A DNA stretch of 10,951 nt from Microcaldota archaeon (lineage in GTDB: Archaea; Micrarchaeota; Micrarchaeia; Micrarchaeales; CABMGC01), in assembly GCA_028867095.1 (NCBI GenBank), contig JAGWHA010000021.1, positions 1 to 10,951 of the forward strand, given 5' to 3'. Shown piece by piece: positions 1 to 5,997 of this stretch; the stretch's first letter is position 1, and the number at the start of each line of letters is the position of its first letter. A model generated the notes under the pieces. The model searched no databases and had not been told where the DNA came from. It saw only the letters and a program-made list of their open reading frames with translations. Both the position numbers and the translations under genes were made by a program.

Positions 1-1235
1 GCAGCATTGAAGGCGGCTCCCGCAGCATCGCTCTTCCCGTCTATCCCATCGCTGCCTATGTAGACTCCGGAGACGTATTTGTTGCCCCCGATAACCTTCA
101 TTGCATAGAGCGTTTCCTGCTGGTTTCGCCCTCCAGGCCCAGGGTTCTCCCCAAGTATCACCGTCCTTTCCCCTCCTCCGACAAATGCGATCTTCTTCCC
201 CATCTGCTGGAACCTCACCATCATCCTTGCAAGCTTTGTTCCCTCAACTCCCGCGTCTCCCACCAGATCAGACCCTAGGTAGTAAACCCTCCTATCCGGC
301 TCTGCAGCGCGAATTGATGCGATTGCGGCGTAGCATGCGAGCTGGTTGTTGCCTATTATGAAGTTTGCAACCCTTCCAAATAGCGGGTCGTCAGGCTTCA
401 GCGTCTCCTTTACCTCTCCCTCCGCCCCTCTATGCACAAGTTTGAGAATGGATTCGGGTATCTGCTTTGTTATGCCATATTTGCCGAAAATCTGCTGCAC
501 GTCTTTGAATGTGCTCTTGTCTGAGGCGGTAAGCCCAGAACCTATGGAGCCTATGTCATCCCCAACAACGTCGGATATTATCAGCGAGATCGCAAGCGCA
601 CCCTTCGTGTATCCTGCAAGCTGCCCCCCGCTTATCGATGATATGTGCTTTCTGACCGCATTTATCTCCGCTATCTCTGCGCCTGCTCCCAGCAGTATGT
701 TGTTCATGGTTATGCTGTCGCGAAGAGGGACATTAGGATGCGGAACGTTGTTTAACGAGGATGCGCCTCCGCTAATTAGCATTATAAAGAGCGTATTCTC
801 ATCTGCTCGGCCCGCCAGATCAATAAGCCTATTCCCGGCGTAGACTCCCCTAGCTGTCGGCGTCGGATGGTCCGATTCGATCACCTCTATCACGCTTGTC
901 CTTATTTTTTCCTTTACCCCTGGCGGCACGACCGCAACCCCCTCAGTTATGAGGCTCTTGTCCCAGCCTTTTGGGGTCAGTATCCTTTCCATTACCTGCG
1001 CCATCGACCAAGCCTTCCCGCTTATCCCAACGAAGATCTTCGGATATCTGTATAGGTCTATGCACATTCCGTTTATCTTCAGGGTGTCGCGATCCTCAAG
1101 CACTATGGCATTTGGGAGAAGCGTCTCTGGCCTCACGCTAAGTATCGCCTGCTCTGCGGAGTTGAGCAGCGGCTCAAGCCTCCCGTTGAAGTCATTTGAG
1201 AGAATCCTTTCCCTGTTTAGTATTACGCTCCCCAT
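1..1235 (-). CDS. gck: Glycerate 2-kinase, MOFRL/DUF4147 family (3' end beyond window)
   Basis: This enzyme phosphorylates D-glycerate with ATP to 2-phosphoglycerate, feeding lower glycolysis; in archaea it belongs to non- or semi-phosphorylative Entner-Doudoroff routes. I translated the minus strand from the ATG at 1235: 411 codons are visible and the frame stays open to the left edge, so perhaps 30 or more residues are missing. Family motifs appear in order: GISGKA with a lysine at 74, SDHPTPTARG at 121-130, LISGGASSL at 153-161, AVRKHIS..SGGQLA at 193-207, SDVVGDDIGSIGSG at 221-234, GGGERTV at 353-359, GPGGRNQQ at 366-373 and GSDGIDG at 394-400. As I recall, the GKA lysine and the GGRNQ arginine are the catalytic pair of the Thermotoga enzyme; both are present. 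Oddities: the usual SGPT reads SGLT and the usual GGGSA reads GGASS. It lies 25 nt after a short degenerate paralogue, very likely in one transcript. The weak upstream AGGTAGGA could act as a ribosome binding site. Confidence 0.9.
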   Translation of the reverse strand, partial: MGSVILNRERILSNDFNGRLEPLLNSAEQAILSVRPETLLPNAIVLEDRDTLKINGMCIDLYRYPKIFVGISGKAWSMAQVMERILTPKGWDKSLITEGVAVVPPGVKEKIRTSVIEVIESDHPTPTARGVYAGNRLIDLAGRADENTLFIMLISGGASSLNNVPHPNVPLRDSITMNNILLGAGAEIAEINAVRKHISSISGGQLAGYTKGALAISLIISDVVGDDIGSIGSGLTASDKSTFKDVQQIFGKYGITKQIPESILKLVHRGAEGEVKETLKPDDPLFGRVANFIIGNNQLACYAAIASIRAAEPDRRVYYLGSDLVGDAGVEGTKLARMMVRFQQMGKKIAFVGGGERTVILGENPGPGGRNQQETLYAMKVIGGNKYVSGVYIGSDGIDGKSDAAGAAFNA

Positions 1236-1260
1236 TGCTTCCTACCTGGATGACTCATTA

Positions 1261-1929
1261 TCATTTGGCTATTTTTATGATGCCTATCCTTGCCTTTTCA
1301 GCATGCGTCTCTCCGGTTATTATCAGTGACTTCGCCTGGTTTAGTATGGTGTAAGCCTCGCTGTTTTCCAGATAGTAATCGACGTTGATTCCCACTGTCG
1401 CCTTTAGGAACGTCAGGTCGTCTATTATCGCGCCAGCAGCCTTTGTGTTTCCGTCCTTTCCGTTAGTCTTGCCGAACATCGCAGTTACCCTGGGGTTGCC
1501 CCTCAGCTCGAGCATCAGCCTAAGTGCCTGCTCAAGGGTCTTCCCCCCGAATCCAGGCTGCTTTCCAAGGCTGACTCGCATGTCCTTTTGCCCAAACACG
1601 ATATAGCATGGCGGCGTTATCTCCCCCTTTCCGCCTGAGATATTTAGTATAAGCTCGCAGATTTCCCTTGCCACGGTCTCGACATCCCCCTCGACTGCAG
1701 GCCCAAGATAGTGCACCGTGTTCCTCTTGTCCGCCTCCAAATACTCTATCACTGCCTTGCATGCGGTGTCGTTGCTCTCGACCATGCTGTACTTCTTCGT
1801 CTCCCCAACAAGGTCCCTCCTGTTTGCCTTTAGCTCAAGCTCGTTTATCGCGTGGCTCCATGCGGCAAGAATCGGCTTCCTCTGGTCGCTGTTGTTTTTT
1901 AGCAGCTCTGCCGCGTTCTTTATCCTCAT
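1261..1929 (-). CDS. Shortened, degenerate glycerate 2-kinase paralogue (MOFRL-like domain)
   Basis: A 222-residue protein that I read as a remnant-like paralogue of the glycerate kinase next to it. Residues 1-35 (NAAELLKN...) resemble the first helix of that family. Residues about 48-222 then follow its C-terminal part: SNDTACKAV matches GNNQLACYA, VHYLGPAVEGD matches VYYLGSDLVGD, GKQPGFGGKTLEQAL (122-136) matches GENPGPGGRNQQETL, GKTNGKDGNTKAAGA (153-167) matches GSDGIDGKSDAAGA, and ITGETHAEKARIGII sits where the family has TGPTGTNVxDLRI. About 240 central residues, including the GKA-lysine and SGG regions, are absent. The conserved GGE is replaced by FGQKD, the arginine by Lys130, and TDG by TNG. 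It is therefore unlikely to be an active kinase by itself. It is the first gene of the unit and could be a regulatory or partner subunit, or a decaying duplicate; the clean reading frame argues against recent decay. The start ATG at 1929 lies about 35 nt from a TATA box, giving a very short leader. Confidence 0.72.
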   Translation of the reverse strand: MRIKNAAELLKNNSDQRKPILAAWSHAINELELKANRRDLVGETKKYSMVESNDTACKAVIEYLEADKRNTVHYLGPAVEGDVETVAREICELILNISGGKGEITPPCYIVFGQKDMRVSLGKQPGFGGKTLEQALRLMLELRGNPRVTAMFGKTNGKDGNTKAAGAIIDDLTFLKATVGINVDYYLENSEAYTILNQAKSLIITGETHAEKARIGIIKIAK

Positions 1930-1956
1930 AAAAACGACTTAACTCAATCTTTTTTT

Positions 1957-1972
1957 GATATATTTATATATC
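1957..1972. promoter_or_regulatory. Near-palindromic bidirectional TATA element
   Basis: The element has 7-base arms GATATAT and ATATATC around a central TT, so both strands carry an archaeal TATA box. On the plus strand TTTATATA (1963-1970) matches the TTTAWATA consensus; a start about 26 nt downstream would give gatE a leader of roughly 18 nt containing GGCGGG. On the minus strand TATAAATA (1968 down to 1961) would place initiation near 1939, about 9 nt before the ATG of the glycerate-kinase-like gene. The transcription starts are inferred from spacing only. Confidence 0.7.
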
Positions 1973-2009
1973 TTGTATGGCTTTGTTTAATTGATTTTAA
2001 GGCGGGTAA

Positions 2010-3842
2010 ATGCACGATTCTGATTACTATCAAAAGCTGGGCTTTAAGTGTGGGCTCGAGATTCACCAGAGGCTTGCAACGCGCCACAAGCTCTTTTGCG
2101 CCTGCAACCCGAATCTCACCGAAGAGGAGGAGATCGGAAAAATAGAGCGCGTGCAGAGGGCGGTGGCGGGGGAGCTTGGGAAAGTGGACATCTCGACCAG
2201 CTTTGAGAGCGCAAAGAAGAGGAGCTTTGTCTACAACTCCTTTCGGGAGGCGACCTGCCTTGTGGACGTCGACGAGGAGCCTCCGCACGAGCTAAATTCG
2301 GAGGCGCTTGACACCGCGCTCCTTGTCGCAGCAACATTCAACTGCAGCGTGCCAGATGAGATCGAGGTCATGCGAAAGGGCGTCGTGGACGGAAGCGACC
2401 CGAGCGGATTCCAGAGGACTATGCAGGTGGGATACGGGGGCCACCTCGAGGTCGGCAAGAAGAAGATACCGATGCCGTCGATATTCCTAGAGGAGGAATC
2501 GAGCGGCATCGTCTCGCAGGACGAGAACAGCGTGCTCTACAACACAGACAGGCTGGGCATCCCGCTCATAGAGATCGACACCGACCCGGTGATCGCGACC
2601 CCCCAGGAGGCAAAGGAGGTCGCATTCAAGATCGGAATGCTACTTAGGCTGACAGGTAAGGTGCAGAGGGGAATTGGATCGATCAGACAGGACGTCAATC
2701 TCTCGATCGCACAGGGGGTAAGGGTTGAGCTCAAGGGATTCCAGGAGCTCGACATAGTTGACGTGGTCATCGAGAACGAGGTTGAGAGGCAGCTTAACCT
2801 TCTCAAGCTGCGCGATGAGCTTCAGGCCAAGAAGGCCGAGGTCGGGGACGCAATTGATGTGACAGAGATCTTTGCCGATACCGCATCGAAGATAATCAAG
2901 GAGAACACAAAGAAGGACGGCGCAGTCTACGGGGTTAGGCTCAAGGGATTCGCCGGGATCATCGGATTTGAGATAAACCCCAACAGGAGGCTTGGCAGCG
3001 AGATAAGCGACTACGCGAAGGTCTCCGGGATAAAGGGGATAATACACAGCGACGAGGACCTTGAGAAGTACGCAATCTCAAACAAGGAGGTGATTGCGCT
3101 GGAGAATCGGCTTGGCCTTGTGGAAGGGGACGCCTTCATGCTGGTGAGCGGCCCAAGCGAGGCGGCCAGGCTTGCAATTTCGCGCGCGATAATGCGCGCG
3201 ACTCTCTCCCTCACCGAGATACCCGCAGAGACGAGGGCTGTCGACTCAAAGAACATGACAAGCAGGTTCATGAGGCCGATCCCAGGCGGCGCAAGGCTGT
3301 ATCCGGAGACGGACACAAGGCCTGTCGAGATAGATCCGAAGAGAGTGGGGGCCCTAAAGGACGCCATCCCAAACATCGAGAAGACCACCAAGCGGCTCAA
3401 AAAGGAGATAGGCAACGACCAGCTCGCCGAGCAGATGCTCAAGTCTGTGCAGCTTCCGCTCTACAGCGCGATAGTCGGGAAGTCGCACTCCGACCCGAAG
3501 TTCATAGCGGCGTTCCTTCTCGAGAAGATGAAGGACTTTAGGAGGAGCGGAATCGAGGTCGATGCGATACCTGAGGAGGTGCTCGTCTACCTGTTCACAG
3601 GATACGGTCAGGGGAACATAACAAAGAATGCAATCGAGGAGGTGGTAAAGGCGCTTCCCAAGAATCCGGAGGAAGTGGACCGAATAGTGTCCCAGAAAAA
3701 GCTGGAGAAGATCTCGGGACAAAAGCTCGAGAAATTGATAAAGGGATTTGACGAGAAGAACAAGGGAATGCTGATAAAGAAGATAATGTCCCAGTACCGC
3801 CTGAATGTGGACGGCGAGGAACTAAACTCCCTGCTCAAATGA
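2010..3842 (+). CDS. gatE: Glutamyl-tRNA(Gln) amidotransferase subunit E
   Basis: GatE is the tRNA-binding kinase/transamidase subunit of the archaea-specific GatDE complex. It converts Glu-tRNA(Gln) to Gln-tRNA(Gln) in the cytoplasm, using ammonia delivered by GatD. The 610-residue length fits the family (about 600-640). Visible landmarks are KCGLEIHQRL at 13-22 followed by KLFCACN at 27-33; the SGFQRT segment near 132-137; GIGSIRQDVNLSI at 221-233, the GatB/GatE core signature; a DIV..VIENEVERQ segment at 248-261; an inserted AspRS-like GAD domain at roughly 280-400 (VYGVRLKGFAGIIG); RLYPETDTRP at 429-438; and the helical plus YqeY-like tail from about 455. The ATG at 2010 follows AAGGCGGGTAA and the bidirectional TATA element. 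No gatD is in the window, so the partner is presumably encoded elsewhere. The 3' end overlaps the convergent metallopeptidase gene by 8 bp. GatE rather than GatB is favoured by the GAD insertion and length. Confidence 0.97.
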   Translation: MHDSDYYQKLGFKCGLEIHQRLATRHKLFCACNPNLTEEEEIGKIERVQRAVAGELGKVDISTSFESAKKRSFVYNSFREATCLVDVDEEPPHELNSEALDTALLVAATFNCSVPDEIEVMRKGVVDGSDPSGFQRTMQVGYGGHLEVGKKKIPMPSIFLEEESSGIVSQDENSVLYNTDRLGIPLIEIDTDPVIATPQEAKEVAFKIGMLLRLTGKVQRGIGSIRQDVNLSIAQGVRVELKGFQELDIVDVVIENEVERQLNLLKLRDELQAKKAEVGDAIDVTEIFADTASKIIKENTKKDGAVYGVRLKGFAGIIGFEINPNRRLGSEISDYAKVSGIKGIIHSDEDLEKYAISNKEVIALENRLGLVEGDAFMLVSGPSEAARLAISRAIMRATLSLTEIPAETRAVDSKNMTSRFMRPIPGGARLYPETDTRPVEIDPKRVGALKDAIPNIEKTTKRLKKEIGNDQLAEQMLKSVQLPLYSAIVGKSHSDPKFIAAFLLEKMKDFRRSGIEVDAIPEEVLVYLFTGYGQGNITKNAIEEVVKALPKNPEEVDRIVSQKKLEKISGQKLEKLIKGFDEKNKGMLIKKIMSQYRLNVDGEELNSLLK

Positions 3843-4515
3843 TCCTACCTCCCACGTTGTAGCTCTTCAATTCCTTTCTAAGCTCCTTGTAGCTGGGGCA
3901 GAATCCGGACACCACCTTCCAGAAATCCTTGGAGTGGTTGAGCTCAATGAGATGCGACACCTCGTGGCTCACTATGTAGTCTATTATCGGCACCGGGAGC
4001 ATCGAGAGGTATGCATTGAACTTTATCCTCCTGTCCGATGTGCAGTATCCCCATTTTCTCATTTTCCTGTATTTCACGCTCTTTGCCTCCCTGCCTGATG
4101 CGCGGAGCTTTTCTGCGAGTATAGGTTCCACCATCTCCTCCGTCTGCTTCTTCATGAAATTAGACACCGCCTTGATTCCTGCTTCGCGTCCCTCCGATTC
4201 CACAATCAGTGTATTATCGAGCTTAGTCACCCTTGGCCTTCCTACCTTCTCCCTAAACTCCATCCTGCAGTAGGAGCCTGCGTAGAGAACCTCTTCCCCT
4301 CTCACGAAGTTCTTGGAGCTTGCAATCTCAGACGAATGCTTAATTATCCAACTCCTGTGGTCATCAATAAGTCGCTCTATGTTCACAAGCGAGTACCTTG
4401 GAATCGAGATGATCAGATTTGAGCTGCCATTGAACTTCAGCGAGATGCTCTTCCTCCTCCCTCGCACAACAGAGTAGTTTATCCCCCCTAAATCTGTATG
4501 AGGTATCTTTCCCAT
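3835..4515 (-). CDS. YgjP/DUF45-type zinc metallopeptidase
   Basis: A 226-residue protein of the DUF45/YgjP (M48-related, WSS1/SprT-like) metallopeptidase family. The zinc site is plain: HEVSH at 184-188 with a third ligand His194 in ELNHSKDFW. The family block KMRKWGYCTSDRRIKFN (151-167) precedes it; most members have SRWGSCS where this protein has RKWGYCT. A PxxIIDYIVSHE stretch leads into the helix and a C-terminal CPSYKELRKEL segment follows, as usual. The N-terminal 100 residues hold the expected beta-rich part (SLKFNGSSNLIISIP). No signal peptide or membrane segment is seen, so it is probably cytoplasmic. Its substrate cannot be read from the sequence; relatives have been linked to protein quality control and to cleavage of DNA-protein crosslinks. 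It shares a 46-bp divergent promoter with the pilin-like propeller gene, and its stop codon (3835-3837) lies inside the end of gatE. Confidence 0.9.
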   Translation of the reverse strand: MGKIPHTDLGGINYSVVRGRRKSISLKFNGSSNLIISIPRYSLVNIERLIDDHRSWIIKHSSEIASSKNFVRGEEVLYAGSYCRMEFREKVGRPRVTKLDNTLIVESEGREAGIKAVSNFMKKQTEEMVEPILAEKLRASGREAKSVKYRKMRKWGYCTSDRRIKFNAYLSMLPVPIIDYIVSHEVSHLIELNHSKDFWKVVSGFCPSYKELRKELKSYNVGGRII

Positions 4516-4530
4516 ATAGTTTATGTTGTA

Positions 4531-4544
4531 TTTTTATAATTAAA
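4531..4544. promoter_or_regulatory. Divergent TATA region serving two leaderless genes
   Basis: Overlapping AT-rich boxes lie in the 46-bp gap. On the plus strand TTTTTATA (4531-4538) is centred about 27 nt before the ATG at 4562. On the minus strand TTTAATTA (4544 down to 4537) is centred about 25 nt before the ATG at 4515. Both distances equal the usual box-to-start spacing in archaea, so both mRNAs probably begin at or next to the start codon, and there is no Shine-Dalgarno sequence in front of either gene. Confidence 0.6.
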
Positions 4545-4561
4545 TACATAACTCCCAGTAT

Positions 4562-4666
4562 ATGTTTGGCACTAAATCAAGGCTTCAGAGCGCAATGGAG
4601 TACCTGATGACCTACGGGTGGGCCATCCTCATCATCTCAGTTGTTATCGGCTCGCTCTACCAGCTT
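4562..4666 (+). other. Class III (type IV prepilin) signal segment
   Basis: This segment encodes residues 1-35. A short basic leader (Lys5, Arg7) is followed by Gln9-Ser-Ala-Met-Glu13-Tyr and an uninterrupted hydrophobic helix to about residue 32. Glu at +5 of the predicted mature protein is the hallmark used in pilin fibre assembly. This predicts processing by a PibD/FlaK-type peptidase instead of ordinary signal peptidase. Confidence 0.75.
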
Positions 4667-5968
4667 GGCATATTCGGAAGCAACCCGCTTGGAAGCTCTT
4701 CATCATGCCTTGCCTCAACAGGCTTTCTTTGCCAAACGCCGATGCTCAACACTACTGGGTATCTTGCAGTTAAGTTTGGCCAAATTGGAATTAATTTAAT
4801 AACTATAACTGCAATAGCGTGTACCACAAATACGACCACCCCCACAACCACGAACAGCGTAAATCTTGTCCTAACCTCAGGAGCCACTGCGATAATTGCA
4901 TTCAGCTGCCCGTTGAGTTCCAATTCAATCGGCACCAATTTCAAGGGCTATCTCTGGCTGACATACAGTACTCCCACCCAGTCTGGAATCGTTGACAGGG
5001 TTGCGATAGTCACTGCGAAAGTTGCAACTTCTGGAGGCACAATTGCGGCACTCGGGGGCGGAAATAGCGCCGGTGGCCCTGTTACTACTTACATCTACTG
5101 CTTAGGGGGCAGCGGCGGATCCATCACAACTGAATATGCTCCATTGCAATCAAATGGCATTGGCGCATGGAGTGCCACAACAACCTATCCCGTTTCCCTG
5201 CAGTATAATGGCTGTGTCATATCTGGCAGCTATATTTACTGCGTGGGCACCTCCTCTAGCACTGGAGCCGCATACTATGCTCAAATATCTGCAAACGGGA
5301 TCGGCACATGGACTGCGACAACAAGTTATCCGGCTCCACTTGGATTATATGAGGCAGGCTGTTCGGTCTACAACGGATATATCTACTGCGTCGGTGGGAA
5401 TGGGAACTCCGGAAAGGCGTACTATGCGTCCGTCTCATCATCAGGGATTGGGGCATGGATCTCAACCACGCTCTATCCTACCGGGGACCTTACGCAGGCC
5501 GGATGCTCCATCTACAACGGCTTCATCTACTGCACCGGCGAGAATGGCGGAAGTCTGCTTACCTACTATGCATCCGTGTCCTCTAGTGGCATCGGTTCCT
5601 GGACTGCAACAACCCCCCTTCTGTCTAGGACTGATTGGTCCGGATGCAACACCGCAAGCGGCTATATCTATTGTGTGGGCGGGTATAATTCAAATGCCGT
5701 TTACTATGCCCCTATTTCTTCCGCAGGGATAGGCACATGGGCCGCAACGACAACTTACCCTCTGCTAAAATATAGTTCTGGGTGCGTAATTTACTCTGGA
5801 AATATCTATTGTGTGGGCACTGTGAGTACCACCCCCTACAATCAAGTTTACTATGCGCCCGTCTCTTCCAGTGGTGTTGGAAGCTGGAGCCCGACAACTT
5901 CCTACCCTACAAGTATGTATCAGGGATACTGTGCCGCAGCCGGTGACAGTGGAGGCTACTATAGCTAA
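4562..5968 (+). CDS. Type IV pilin-like protein with six-repeat Kelch-like propeller
   Basis: A 468-residue secreted or surface protein in three parts. Residues 1-35 form a class III (type IV pilin/archaellin) signal: basic MFGTKSRL, then QSAMEYLMTYGWAILIISVV. Cleavage by a prepilin peptidase before Gln9 would put Glu13 at mature position +5, as in type IV pilins, although the -1 residue is Leu instead of the common Gly. Residues about 40-170 are a Thr/Ser-rich, probably beta-sheet region with cysteines 49, 57, 87 and 116. Residues 177-468 are six repeats of about 46-50 residues built on YIYCVGG...YYAPVSSSGIGxWxATTxYP...GC, matching the Kelch pattern (iYviGG ... W ... P). Cysteines recur as C-x8-C pairs. 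The protein probably sits on the outside of the cell, as a pilus subunit or membrane-anchored propeller; binding or adhesion is a guess. Translation is probably leaderless from the ATG at 4562. The exact product name is uncertain; the architecture is not. Confidence 0.85.
   Translation: MFGTKSRLQSAMEYLMTYGWAILIISVVIGSLYQLGIFGSNPLGSSSSCLASTGFLCQTPMLNTTGYLAVKFGQIGINLITITAIACTTNTTTPTTTNSVNLVLTSGATAIIAFSCPLSSNSIGTNFKGYLWLTYSTPTQSGIVDRVAIVTAKVATSGGTIAALGGGNSAGGPVTTYIYCLGGSGGSITTEYAPLQSNGIGAWSATTTYPVSLQYNGCVISGSYIYCVGTSSSTGAAYYAQISANGIGTWTATTSYPAPLGLYEAGCSVYNGYIYCVGGNGNSGKAYYASVSSSGIGAWISTTLYPTGDLTQAGCSIYNGFIYCTGENGGSLLTYYASVSSSGIGSWTATTPLLSRTDWSGCNTASGYIYCVGGYNSNAVYYAPISSAGIGTWAATTTYPLLKYSSGCVIYSGNIYCVGTVSTTPYNQVYYAPVSSSGVGSWSPTTSYPTSMYQGYCAAAGDSGGYYS
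5090..5965 (+). repeat. Six tandem Kelch-like protein repeats with paired cysteines
   Basis: The repeats begin at the YIYC/FIYC/NIYC element at residues 177, 224, 273, 321, 368 and 414. Each carries IYCxG, then YYAxxSSxGIGxW, ATTxYP and a closing GC. Between successive repeats the cysteines are spaced exactly C-x8-C: 218/227, 267/276, 315/324, 362/371 and 408/417. In several (for example CSVYNGYIYC) an Asn-Gly turn sits in the exact middle, so the two cysteines face each other across a beta-hairpin. The first repeat has an unpaired Cys180 and the last an unpaired Cys457. Conservation is at protein level; the DNA copies have diverged. Confidence 0.85.
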
Positions 5969-5997
5969 TTAATACTTAACTTTAATTTATTTTCATT
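5969..5997 (+). terminator. Possible T-rich transcription terminator after the propeller gene
   Basis: The gap between the two convergent stop codons is AT-rich, and on the plus strand it contains TTTAATTTATTTTCATTT. Archaeal RNA polymerase can terminate at such T-rich stretches without a hairpin, and none is visible. The opposite strand here is A-rich, so it would not serve the aIF5B gene. This is an inference from base composition only. Confidence 0.35.

Noticed and set aside
346..1055. Open plus-strand frames opposite the glycerate kinase
   Set aside because: The minus strand encodes an unmistakable enzyme with all family motifs. The plus-strand translations are low-complexity Ser/Pro-rich products of the codon bias.
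2640..3442. Long minus-strand frames inside gatE
   Set aside because: They are complementary to conserved GatE sequence and have no domain or start-site support.
5136..5732. A 198-codon frame in the alternate plus-strand frame of the propeller gene
   Set aside because: It follows the same repeats out of frame (His/Pro/Arg-rich) and the real frame has coherent Kelch repeats and a signal segment.
5090..5965. DNA-level tandem repeat or CRISPR-like array
   Set aside because: Periodicity is in the protein; the DNA copies are diverged and there are no identical repeats with unique spacers.
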